NCBI GenBank assembly: GCA_002221725.1
Contig: NJFT01000010.1
Span: forward strand, 62,001 to 126,000
Source of the DNA: Scedosporium boydii
Lineage: Eukaryota; Ascomycota; Sordariomycetes; Microascales; Microascaceae
Reading direction: 5' to 3'
DNA length: 64,000 nucleotides
In this document: one piece after another, positions 33,315 through 42,714 of the stretch
How positions within the stretch are numbered: position 1 is the stretch's first letter
Layout of the letters: each line of letters opens with the position of its first letter
Translations under genes and position numbers: made by a program
The notes under the pieces: model-generated
The model's input: the letters and a program-made list of their open reading frames with translations, nothing else
Databases searched by the model: none
What the model was told of the DNA's origin: nothing

Positions 33315-34653
33315 TTACAGACGGTTATATCTACATCTTCGACATGCTAGAAGATGGCATAGGCGGCATTCGAAAATGAAGTGAGGCAACGTGTCTCGGC
33401 ATTCCTCGCACCTATAACTTCCTCCAAGTCTTGCCCAAGATCCATGGTCGCACTGATGGTTCTGAATCAAGTTCTCCCGCTCCCGCGCCACTGCCCGTTC
33501 CCGGGCAAGCCCACCCAGACCATGTCGAATAGTCCGATTGGCAATCACATTTGCCCTTGCGAGAAGGCGGTTTTCGTCCCACTGCGCGCAGGAACAGTTT
33601 TTCCACGGTTCTCCGCAGAGGTAGCAGAATTGCGCCTTGCAGAGACACGCTAGAGTCTTGTTAGCAAACCTCCTTGTCTGTCTTTTTGCGAAGTATCAAT
33701 TAATGGTTCTCACTCATGTGGTAGCAACCCGTGTCCAGTTCAACCATCCGACGGCAACTGCGGCAGCGCTGCCAACCGCTATCGGAGGCTAGGCGAAGAA
33801 CCTCCTGCACGGCCGAATCTTCCGGGCAGTCACCCTTGTGGCGTGCGCCTTTGCAGATGATGCAGGTCTTATTCCCACATCCCGGGCACGTTGCAATGTC
33901 AGCTTTGATCGATGACGGCGGTATGAACTTTGAGCAGGTGACTCGGTGGCAATATGTTCGATTCGGAGTGCTGTATTCTACCTCTTTTTCGCGAAAGGTC
34001 TCGACGACGCTTGCGGGGAGAAATTCCGCGCACAATCCGATGGGGATCACCATTTTGCAGCAACGAGGGGGAAAGAGTGACTCGTCTGTGGCGGAGATCC
34101 TAAAGAGGTCTGTGACACAAGCGTGGCAGTAGTCATCAGAACAAGGGCAGTGGATGGACTGGGTCGACGATACCACGTCGCCGCAAGAAACACATTCTCG
34201 TTTCGTATTCATCGCCGCCGTGCGCTTGGCCGCCCAGGAGGATGACTCTGGGGCTGCAGAGACCGAGCTTGCGTCGTCATGGGATATGGCACGGCCCTTG
34301 ACCATGCCCAGGAATGGGTTGGAGGGCATAGGTTTTTGGGCTCCGGTCTTCGATGGTTCAGGACCGAGTCGCAGGGCCTCCATTCGATCATTGACAGCTT
34401 GCTCCTCAATCTGTGTGTGTGCTGCAATCGCATCGGCGTCCTGCTCGACGGCCCGAGCCATGCTAACACACAACCTCCGATCAGTGATATATTGGCTCAT
34501 CGATGCGAGCTCCATTCGATACGTCTCCATCGCGAGTTGGTCATCCGGCATTTCACCGGCCTTGTGTTTACCCTTTGCCATGGATTGGATATCGGCGAGT
34601 TGGAGCTCAATGACGAGCGCGAGGCTTTCTGGGTCGAGACCTTGGAACGACAT
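33315..34653 (-). CDS. RBR-type (RING-IBR-RING) E3 ubiquitin ligase
   Basis: Two exons, 34653-33714 and 33649-33315, with a 64-nt intron (donor GTGAGA, acceptor CTAG) that falls inside RING2; 424 residues. I start at MSFQGLDPES, the usual beginning in fungal relatives, although the frame is open to 34761. A helical N-terminus of about 180 residues precedes RING1 (CVSCGDVV ... CPCSDDYCHACV). The IBR follows (CPGCGNKTCIICKG), then RING2 (WQRCRSCRRMVELDTGCYHMTC, then CKAQFCYLCGEPW). The Cys of GCYHMTC is in the position that carries ubiquitin in RBR ligases. After RING2 there is an additional Cys-rich tail (CDHGSW ... CEECRD ... CRLCHLLACRRC) resembling another zinc-binding unit. It would transfer ubiquitin in the cytosol; the target is unknown. 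Confidence 0.9.
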
Positions 34654-35957
34654 GGCGAGACCTGCGGGGAAAATACACTGAGCACAAATAGACACTGAGG
34701 GAACTGAATGGCCCGAAATCGGTTTTGCAAGAGAAGAGCAAGACGGGCGGTCAACAAACACTTCTTCGGCAGCAAACAGCGACCAACCTTAAGGCGAGAC
34801 GGGCTTTCAATGGTTGGACAGTAATCACGTGTATTCCATGCAATCGAAGAGTGGCATAGGGAAAGGGTATCTAATTCAGTATGCGGCAGGCCAACTCAGA
34901 CAAGATTTCTCGAGAGCGGGCGGAAGCATGTGGTGGCGCTTTCCACACCGCCACGTTGGTATGAGATTGTTGGGTGGGTGTGCTAATGGCGGAACCCAGA
35001 TAGATTGTCCTTTAACAGAGAGGAAGGTTGTGTTGCTGGCGCACTACGGAATTATTGATATGAGAATGCTGGGTGAAGAGCTCGGCGGGAGTAATCGAAG
35101 ACAACATGAGAGGAATCAGTGTGTTGAAACCGGCCGCACCCAGGGTCGATATTCTTCTTGGGCGTCCTCGAAAACTGACGTCGAGCCCTTACTCCCCTCG
35201 CCTTCTCTCATTTCTTTCACCACGGAGGCGCGAAAACGATGGCCCTGCTCATATCTCTAGCACCCACGCGTCCTGATCGCAGTGCTCGAGACTTCGTAGC
35301 TTCTGGGTTCGTTACTACTACGGACATGACCGGGAGCCTCAGGGGATCATTACCCCAACGATCTCCTCTGCCGATGAAAAAGCCATCCCCTCCTTGTTGA
35401 GCAATCTGTAGGCTCTGGTCGAACGGTCTGCGGTCTTGAAGGCGCTACAACACTACTACAGACGAGATGAAGACTAAGCCCACGCCGGCTTTGATCTCGA
35501 TTAGCCGGTCTAAAGTACCTCATTCAGATATGTGGCATGACGGCGTGTGCCCCCATCGATACCGAAGATAAGGATCACACATTTCCATTGATATTCAATA
35601 CCGAGGGGAGAAGTGGAACGTAGCTGACAATGCGATGTTGGTATTAAGAGAGGCTTCCTTGGATGGAAGGTGTCCGGAGAGAGACCGCACTGCAGCTTCA
35701 GAAGACTTCAATGAGGTGCAACATGAGGCGAGTCAGGAGTCGGTCATTCCAAGCCTAAAATGATGAGCTTGACTTAATCCGGCCACAAATGCAACATTAA
35801 TAATTCACGGAGAAACCCTGAAGCTCGTAATCTTCCAAGTGTTGCATTTGTAATCAATTTGATCCTGGAATAGGAAAAGCTGGGCATAAACTTTGAATGA
35901 TTCCCGCCCTGCGTCCGCAAAACATCCACAACTTGACCGCGGCGTAACTCATGCGCC
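34654..35957. other. spacer between ubiquitin ligase and Zn2Cys6 regulator
   Basis: About 1.3 kb carrying both promoters. A plus-strand stretch at about 35300-35480 reads as protein-like sequence (YYYGHDREPQGIITPT, then ALVERSAVLKALQHYYRRDED) broken by a TAG, so it may be a gene relic. Frame 34814-35260 is open but unrecognised. Confidence 0.35.
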
Positions 35958-37331
35958 ATGTCCGCAGCAGACGTAACTCGGCCCAAAGCCTGCATCACCT
36001 GCGCGGCCTCCAAACGCAGGTGCGATAGGCAACTACCCGAGTGCCAGCGCTGCCTGGACAGGGACGTCGAGTGCCGGTACCCGCAGCCGAAGAGACGAGC
36101 GAGGGCTGCTCGTTCAATCTCCCGTCAAACCGGGCTATTGTCGTTTCCCGGCCCCCAGGACCATGTCGATACACTGGCACTAGGTCTCGGGGACTGGGCT
36201 ACTACCGCAGGAGCGAGCGCCCCTGGCCAGGATCTCTCATTTCTACCCAGTACGACCCTGATAACGGACGATGTTATCAATGCAACTACACTACTAGACC
36301 CCTTTACCGAGTCCGAGGAACAGGAACTCCAATTACTCGGAAGCGGGCAATTCTTCGTTGGTGACACGGACCTCTGGTTCCTCCAGGATGAAAGCTGGGC
36401 CAAACAGCACAAACGCCAACCGAAACCTCCACGTAAGAGTATAGACTTCGAGATGGAAGTCTTTATTGGTGCCGTGCGCGAGATGCTGCGATCCTGGGTG
36501 ACGGACGGCCACAATGGCTTCATTCATGAACAGTTATACAAGAAGGGCATGTGTGCCTGTATCCAGGATGCCTTCACGACTCTCGCGGCCTATACCAACT
36601 GTACCCCGGCGGTGAAGGGAACGATACTTCAGATTGCCGAAGACCGCTGCTCGGAGCTGGTCCTCCAGGGCCTGCCCGACGCTGCTGACGGCAGCGAGTG
36701 CGATGCACAAGCCGTGCGAATGGCTCTGGCCCGAGTCCAAGCCCTGTTCACCTACCTCTTTATCCTGATCTTCGACGGCTCCGTGTACGCCCGGGCGTCT
36801 GCCGAGCGCCGGGTCCCAATCCTCCGTGCGTGGCTAGTGCAGCTGTTGAGCGCGACGCAAAATCACTGTGACGAGTGCCGCCAATCTCTGGAGGGCCGTC
36901 TCCCACTCCAGCGGACTACTATTGCGGGCACATTCGATGACAACTACTACGAGGCCGCCGCAGAACTGTGGAAATACTGGATCCTCACCGAGAGCGTGCG
37001 GCGGTCCCAGATCGTCATCGAGGCCGTCCTCAACATCTACATGTGCATGGTCACGGGCTTGGCCGAGTGTACCGGCCTTATCAGTTTCACCGCGAGGCGA
37101 GGGCTGTGGGACGCCAAGTCCGCCATCAGGTGGCTCGAGCTGTCGTGGACGAGGACGCCGCTCCTGGCCTCGCCGGTGAGCGCGGAGTTCTGCATCTCTC
37201 AATATGCCGCTGAGGAGATTGATGAGTTTGCTAAGGTGGTTTGGGCGTGTGCGATTGGCGCAGAGAAGATGCAGTGCTGGACCGACGAGAGTAGTAGGCG
37301 CAAAGACACAAACCAATATAGTCTAGTCTAG
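35958..37331 (+). CDS. Zn(II)2Cys6 transcription factor
   Basis: Single exon, 457 residues. The zinc cluster lies at residues 12-40 with the pattern C-x2-C-x6-C-x6-C-x2-C-x6-C (CITCAASKRRC ... CQRC ... CRYP), followed by the basic stretch PKRRARAARS that contacts DNA. An acidic/hydrophobic middle (LITDDVINATTLLDPF) may activate transcription. The C-terminal half (CIQDAFTTLAAYTNCTP, then conserved LWKYWILTESVRRSQIV) is the type found in regulators sitting in secondary-metabolite or sugar-alcohol gene groups. It is next to the aldo-keto reductase in the same direction (513 bp apart), its likeliest local target. The frame ends in an unusual polar tail, so a short 3' exon may be missing. Confidence 0.88.
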   Translation: MSAADVTRPKACITCAASKRRCDRQLPECQRCLDRDVECRYPQPKRRARAARSISRQTGLLSFPGPQDHVDTLALGLGDWATTAGASAPGQDLSFLPSTTLITDDVINATTLLDPFTESEEQELQLLGSGQFFVGDTDLWFLQDESWAKQHKRQPKPPRKSIDFEMEVFIGAVREMLRSWVTDGHNGFIHEQLYKKGMCACIQDAFTTLAAYTNCTPAVKGTILQIAEDRCSELVLQGLPDAADGSECDAQAVRMALARVQALFTYLFILIFDGSVYARASAERRVPILRAWLVQLLSATQNHCDECRQSLEGRLPLQRTTIAGTFDDNYYEAAAELWKYWILTESVRRSQIVIEAVLNIYMCMVTGLAECTGLISFTARRGLWDAKSAIRWLELSWTRTPLLASPVSAEFCISQYAAEEIDEFAKVVWACAIGAEKMQCWTDESSRRKDTNQYSLV

Positions 37332-37843
37332 TCAAGTCGTGTGAATTTTAATATAAGTTATAATACGACAAACTACATTTTTATGGAATATTAAGTACTT
37401 TTCTTTCTTCATGTCGACAGATTATTTCCCCCTTTTGCTGTCATTCTTATCCTTATTTTTATTATGATTTTTCTTTTCTTCTCCTAAAGTGGTAATGGAG
37501 TCGGTTGCGGGAAACATGCGGACAATTTGCGGAAATCTAGCAGGAAACCTTTAACTTCTTTCATGACCGCCGCAATTCCCTAAAGGTGATTTCAAAGCAC
37601 TATTGAAGATAATTTCACATTGCGGATCCCTTACATTCAATGGAGGAAAAATTGATACAGAAGATAGGCGCGGATGTGGAATATAAAAAGCCTACTCTTC
37701 TTACCTCGAAGTCTTAGCACAACTGGTTTTATCTTCAAAGTACTCACCTTACTCTGCTCGTTATCGTCCATCTCTGGCAACACTCCATCACCTATTTCGA
37801 TACCCATACTCCCTTCATAGCACTCAAGTTTCGCTCAATCAAA
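37332..37843. promoter_or_regulatory. upstream region of aldo-keto reductase
   Basis: AT-rich 512-nt spacer with T runs at 37440-37480. Contains TATAAAA near 37682 about 160 bp before the start. No operator identified. Confidence 0.35.
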
Positions 37844-39094
37844 ATGCCGGAAGATCGTCAGCCAGTAGAAATTATCCTTGGAACCCATACGGTACATCAT
37901 CATATTTCTCCCCAGCAGTGAACCTTGTGACGGACTAACTGGGGCCCCACGTCAACAGATTGGAGATTCCTCGGCTCTGCCTGGAGTCATACACTTCGAC
38001 AATGTAGAAGACGTCCGAGCCGTGCTGGACTCGTTTTACAACCGTGGCTTTAGAACCATCGACACGGCGCGGAACTACACCGGATCAGAGGACCGTCTCG
38101 GCAAGGCCGACGCCGCCTCCCGGTTCACCATTCACACCAAAGTCCTCGACGGGCCTCCCGGATCCCACGAGCCTGCTAAGCTCGAAGCCAGCATCGACAA
38201 GTCGCTCGCCGATCTTCGGACCTCCTCTGTCGAGACCATGTTCCTGCACGTGCCCGACCGCCAGACCCCCTTCGGGGACGTGGCCGAAGCGATGGACAAG
38301 GCTTTCCGGCAGGGCAAGTTTAAGAATTTCGGGCTCTCGAATTACTCCCCGGCCGAAGTGCAGCAGTTCATCGACATCTGTGAGGAGAAGGGCTTTGTGA
38401 AGCCCAGCATATACGAGGGACACTATAATGCTATTGTGAGGGGCGGTGAGAAGGAGTTGATCCCGCTCCTCCGAAAGCATAACATGGCCTTCTTCGCTTA
38501 CAGGTGAGTTGGCGGCAGCGTCGGGAAAGTGAAGCAGCCTAGACTCGGTGTCTCGAAAAACTAACGAAAGGAACTACGGGGAGCAGCCCTGCAGCAGGTG
38601 GCCTGTTTACTGGTAATGCCGGTAATTCGACCGCCTCCAAGCGGTGGAGTAAGGACGTAAGTAGTCGATTTTTCCTAAAAGAAAAAAGAGAATAGGAATA
38701 AAAGAAAGAAAAAAATATATAAAGGAACCTCAAAGGAGATGGCATTCGGAATATTGTTCATTGCTTGCTAACAAGGTCCCAGAATATTATCGGGAAGGTG
38801 TATACTGACACGTACGGCAAGCCAACGGTTGAAGACACCGTTGCTGCTGTTCGCCAAGCAGCAGAGAAGTATAATGTGACTGGGCATGCAGCTGCGCTGC
38901 GATGGACAGCGTTCCATTCCATCTTGAATGGGAAGTATGGTGACGCCATTATATTCGGAGCGCGCAACATGGAGCAGCTCGAGCAGTCTCTCGATGCCTT
39001 TGAGGCTGGAAAACTTCCAACAGAGCTTGCCGACGCCATAGCCGCGGTTTACAAGGCAGTGGAGGGCGAAGATGAGCCTCCCTTTCACTTGTAG
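37844..39094 (+). CDS. aldo-keto reductase, AFAR (aflatoxin aldehyde reductase) type
   Basis: Four exons, 37844-37891, 37959-38503, 38587-38656 and 38783-39094; 324 residues. The first exon gives MPEDRQPVEIILGTHT, the usual start of the barrel. Catalytic pattern: Asp and Tyr in DTARNY, Lys in IHTKV, and His in FLHVPDR. The conserved SEDRLGKA, KFKNFGLSNYSPAEV and FFAYSPAAGGLFTG follow. The C-terminus (GDAIIFGARNMEQLEQSL ... EPPFHL) matches the AKR7-like fungal group. It would reduce aldehydes or ketones with NADPH in the cytosol. Joining exons 2 and 3 exactly at AG|C restores SPAAGG, which confirms that intron. The Zn2Cys6 regulator upstream runs the same way. Confidence 0.93.
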
Positions 39095-39392
39095 AATAGT
39101 TGAGGTGGTTGGTCTCATGAAATGGTATCTACGCTCGATATAGATATATGGTTATACGCTGAAAATGTACTCTGTTCCTAATTCGAACATAGAACGCAGA
39201 GTTTGCTCCACATATCAATGGAAGCCGAAGTGCAACGATGGCAGGACTACTTGTGTAGGCTACCGAGATTATTGCCACGAAGTTAGAATCCCAACATCTC
39301 GTTTTCATAGCAAGTAAAGCGGTAAAGAGAATGATAATAATATCTCCATAAAAATCCTTTATCTGTAGAATCCGCCGAAGATGATTGTAGAG

Positions 39393-40736
39393 CTAGATCA
39401 CCTTTACCGTCGCGACTTCAGATGAAAAAAATAGATCGTAAGGGTCTACACCCCTAGTATACAACTTCTGGACCCCAATCCCAACACGCTCGTACGTTTC
39501 TAGCGGCCCTCCGGGTTTTCCAACGCGCTTAAGAACGAGATACACGCTGCCAATTTGGGCAAAGTTTGGAAGGAGTATCTGGCTAGAGTCATGGGTCCAC
39601 TCGTAAGACGACAGCCTTAGGCAAGCGTATTCTGTGTCTCGTGGCCAGGCACAGCACCTTGAGAGGCACCGACCGACGAACCAGCATCTTGCTGTCTGCC
39701 CTTGTCTCTCGATTGTGGGAGGTTGCTCGATGTCGAGAATGATTCGCCACGTTCTTAAGGACCCGGTTCGAACTAATGCTGGTAGTTTCCGGTTCGAGGC
39801 ACCAGCACCGCAGAAGGAGTAATCTAAGACATTGGTAATGAAGGACACGTCATCTTCATCATGCAGTATAGCGAGTTCCACGGGTACAAGTGCGCCAGTC
39901 AGTATCATATGTGCGTTTTCGATAGCGCCATGGGGGTTTCTTGCGTCCACTAGCGTATATAAAATCTCTCTAATGACCACGTCGCTGGCACATTTCGAGG
40001 ACTCAAACGATTTTGAGACTCCAATCTCATGTTCAAGGGTTCCCAACGTAACCGGGCCGTCAATGGATGCCCATGACCACGTTGGTGCACAGTAGGTTGA
40101 GTATCTTGCGTGGCGACTGTGACCTGAACTCGCTAAAGCCCGTTGATCAACCATCCATCCGAGGCTTGGAATCAACGACCCCCTCCACATCCCGGCGATA
40201 TATTCACGGTTCGAATGAATGACCATTGGTTCCACGTGAAAGGAGATGGCGGTTCCATCCACAGTCGTCGTGGTCTGGCCGTCAACTCTTCCGCTACCCT
40301 CGATCAACCTTTGGAAAGCCTTGGCGAGACCAGACAAGGCAATGAGCTTGTCCGTCGATTTCGTTAATGAACGCGTGGAATATTGGGCCACAAGATAGCG
40401 CCACTCATGGTAGAGTCTATGTAGTTGGTGGCCGTCACGGCGATGTACGAATCTCTGATCGCCAGCGTGAAACTGGTCTTGTATGGCACCACCGTCTCTA
40501 TGGCCGCACTCGCATAGCGTTCTTTCCACGCAGGACCAAGAGAGCTCACACTCATCAGGGTCATCCTGGATGATGCAGAGGGCATCGACCCAGATATAGG
40601 ACGCGCCGAGTCCAGCACAAACTTGATGGCGTCTTGGCTTCCCGCACCTTTCCGCCTTGCCCCTCCAATCTAAACCAGGAACCCGCCACCATCCCGCTTC
40701 TAGTTTTGCACCTTTGTACTTCGTAGTGCTATTCAC
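39393..40736 (-). pseudogene. HET-domain (heterokaryon incompatibility) gene, decayed
   Basis: The longest frame (447 codons) carries pieces of the HET domain, including YIWVDALCIIQDDPDE. A later part (RSLTKSTDKLIALSGLAKAF) and the YCAPTWSWASIDGPV block typical of HET proteins follow. Between DDPDE and RSLT the family's usual 150-200 residues shrink to about 65 that do not fit. Just before YIWVDAL, the conserved DAIKFV stretch is in a different frame. The N-terminal part of the domain is missing and no convincing start exists. So the gene has frameshifts and an internal deletion. HET proteins trigger cell death on fusion between unlike individuals, and such genes are often lost or broken. Confidence 0.72.
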
Positions 40737-41148
40737 TTTTAGTGCAATTCATCGAAGATCGCATAGAATCATATTTATGCAATTGTTTTTCACAGGGTCT
40801 TGACACAGCATCTAGGTTCCCAATAGAACGGAAACCCGGTAGTCCTCTGGACAACCTCCCTTCAGCCAGTTGCGGAATTGAATTCTTTCTATGGAGGATT
40901 TAGCCGACCACCGCGCCGTTGGCAAGCGTCTGGTGGGAAATCGCATCTCTGCAAACACGATGTGACCTGGTCCCGTGAAACAAAGAACCTCATCCGTTTC
41001 GTGGAATAGTCACTTAAAAGTATTGTCGCAGGCAACATCTGGTCTTAGCCTTCCATATACACTAAAAGCAATCGAACCCGACATCTTCTTTCAATACCTC
41101 AACCGCTGCTAACACTCGCTGCTACCACTCGCTAGCGAAATCAATCCC
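40737..41148. other. spacer, no gene seen
   Basis: Lies between the HET relic and the 3' end of the 2EXR gene. It may include unrecognisable 5' parts of the HET gene. Confidence 0.35.
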
Positions 41149-42375
41149 TTAGGTGAGGATTGATAGCCCGAGCTCCGGCCAGTAACCCGACATATCAAAC
41201 ACCTTTTTCATCTTCCGCAAATCACCCTCAAGTTCACCCAGAGCTTCCGCGGGAAAGAGCCAAAACCCAACGGCCGGCCTCACAGCCTTTGCGAGGTCCT
41301 CCGGACTTTCGACCGGGGGCTCCTTTTTCTCAAACATCCTCACCATGGGACGCCATAGTCCGTGCTGGCCGGCGAGCCAACTCTTCTCCTCGTCTCTGAG
41401 GGAGAGGAACGCCGTATCGGCATTGTAAATCAGGTCGCGCGAGGGCCCGCTGTCAGCAAAGAGGACGCGCTCCCTGGGTGGGTGCTCCCGCTGGATGCGC
41501 CACGACTCCATGACCTGCCGCCATCGTACACGCATCATTCGGGGGTCCGAGCAGGCCGTCATGACGTAGCCCAAATCCGGTGCAATGGACCTCGGATCGC
41601 GCGGCAGGAGTTGGAAGAATGGCATGCTTGGCTTGATTGGCATGGAGCGATTGAATCGGACTCCGACGTTGCGCTCGAAGCCTTGAAACGGGAAGATTCT
41701 TCGCCCCGCCGGTGAGTGGGCTACCCAGATGATCTCCTGCACCCGCGATAAGAAGTGGATAAAGGCCGCTGTCGTGGGTCCCTGGGGAATTTCCGGCAGC
41801 GAATGTAGACCCGTCATAGTGTTAGCGGCTAACGCGATATTGAGAAGCCCGACATCTTCCGGGTCATGCGCTTTGACATCATGGATGAAGTCTAAGAGAC
41901 AGGTTGCATCAGATCCGTCTGATGTTAAGTGCAAAAAGTCGTATTCGGGATTAAGGTAGAGTATCCTCCGTATGGCCTCCTTGCGGTGATAGGACTCGCT
42001 AGACTTCCGAAAGTCAAACGGTATATGAACACGGTAGAACCGGAGTGCGACGCTGCGTGATTCGCGATTCACACGCAACAGTAGACTGTGTAGCCGGACA
42101 CCTTGTACCGTAGCAGTGTAGTTGCGACCGCTGACGATCTTGTTGAGCCGATTTACGGTCGAGTATAACAGACTGCTCGCCGAGCCCCGCACACGCCTTC
42201 CTGTGTCTGAGGGGGTTGCGACTTCGACCTCGAGTAATCGATATTGCCGCAAAGAAAACTGCCAAATTACGGCCCGGAGTTCCGCTGGGAGTAAAGGGAA
42301 TCGCTGAAACACGGCGTCTTGGTCGCTAGAGTAAGGGGTGTTTATAATCTGCATATGATGCGGAGGAGGCGCCAT
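41149..42375 (-). CDS. 2EXR-domain protein
   Basis: Single exon, 408 residues. The N-terminus has FPLLPAELRAVIWQFSL, the first strand-helix of the 2EXR domain, an F-box-like module expanded in filamentous ascomycetes. It is followed by LRVNRESRSVALRFY and then a long divergent part typical of the family (LNPEYDFLHL, FIHFLSRVQEIIWVAH). There is no signal peptide or membrane span. No reaction is known for the family. The F-box-like resemblance suggests protein-protein contacts, perhaps in ubiquitin ligase complexes. It lies between the HET relic and the secreted Cys/His protein, all on the minus strand. The spacer of 339 bp to the upstream gene should hold its promoter, which includes the inverted repeat TGTAC-GGA-GTACA. 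Confidence 0.8.
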   Translation of the reverse strand: MAPPPHHMQIINTPYSSDQDAVFQRFPLLPAELRAVIWQFSLRQYRLLEVEVATPSDTGRRVRGSASSLLYSTVNRLNKIVSGRNYTATVQGVRLHSLLLRVNRESRSVALRFYRVHIPFDFRKSSESYHRKEAIRRILYLNPEYDFLHLTSDGSDATCLLDFIHDVKAHDPEDVGLLNIALAANTMTGLHSLPEIPQGPTTAAFIHFLSRVQEIIWVAHSPAGRRIFPFQGFERNVGVRFNRSMPIKPSMPFFQLLPRDPRSIAPDLGYVMTACSDPRMMRVRWRQVMESWRIQREHPPRERVLFADSGPSRDLIYNADTAFLSLRDEEKSWLAGQHGLWRPMVRMFEKKEPPVESPEDLAKAVRPAVGFWLFPAEALGELEGDLRKMKKVFDMSGYWPELGLSILT

Positions 42376-42714
42376 TTTTCTCGCGATTCAAGCAAGTTAA
42401 TACGAAAGGGCAGCGATTGGAAAACAAAAGTTGTTGGACGCAAGACGGAAGGTCAAAATTAGATTCATGGATGCGGGGCAGTGCCCTTAAATAGACATAA
42501 ATAGTTCAGATATAAATAGATATATTCTGGCCCCCAGGCTCTGTACGGAGTACATGCACCTCTCTGTACCTCTGTACCTCCTCAAGTTCCGGGGTCCAAA
42601 ACTGCCGTCTCAGCAACAACAACAAAATCGGTAGTCTCCAGGGCCAGATGGATAAGAAATGTCTCAAGTATAAATATATATATATATATCCTCTTTTAAT
42701 CAAGGCCGCAGCTT
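42376..42714. promoter_or_regulatory. promoter region of the 2EXR gene
   Basis: Holds the inverted repeat TGTAC-GGA-GTACA (42542-42554), a tandem CTCTGTAC motif just after it (42562-42577), and a TA run at 42674-42689. Function of the repeat is unknown. Confidence 0.35.
42674..42689. repeat. TA microsatellite
   Basis: Eight AT units in the 3' flank of the secreted-protein gene. Confidence 0.8.

Noticed and set aside
34154..34681. Plus-strand frames opposite the ubiquitin ligase
   Set aside because: Antisense to the RBR gene; no protein-like motifs.
34814..35260. 148-codon plus-strand frame
   Set aside because: It overlaps the ubiquitin ligase promoter and has no protein-like character.
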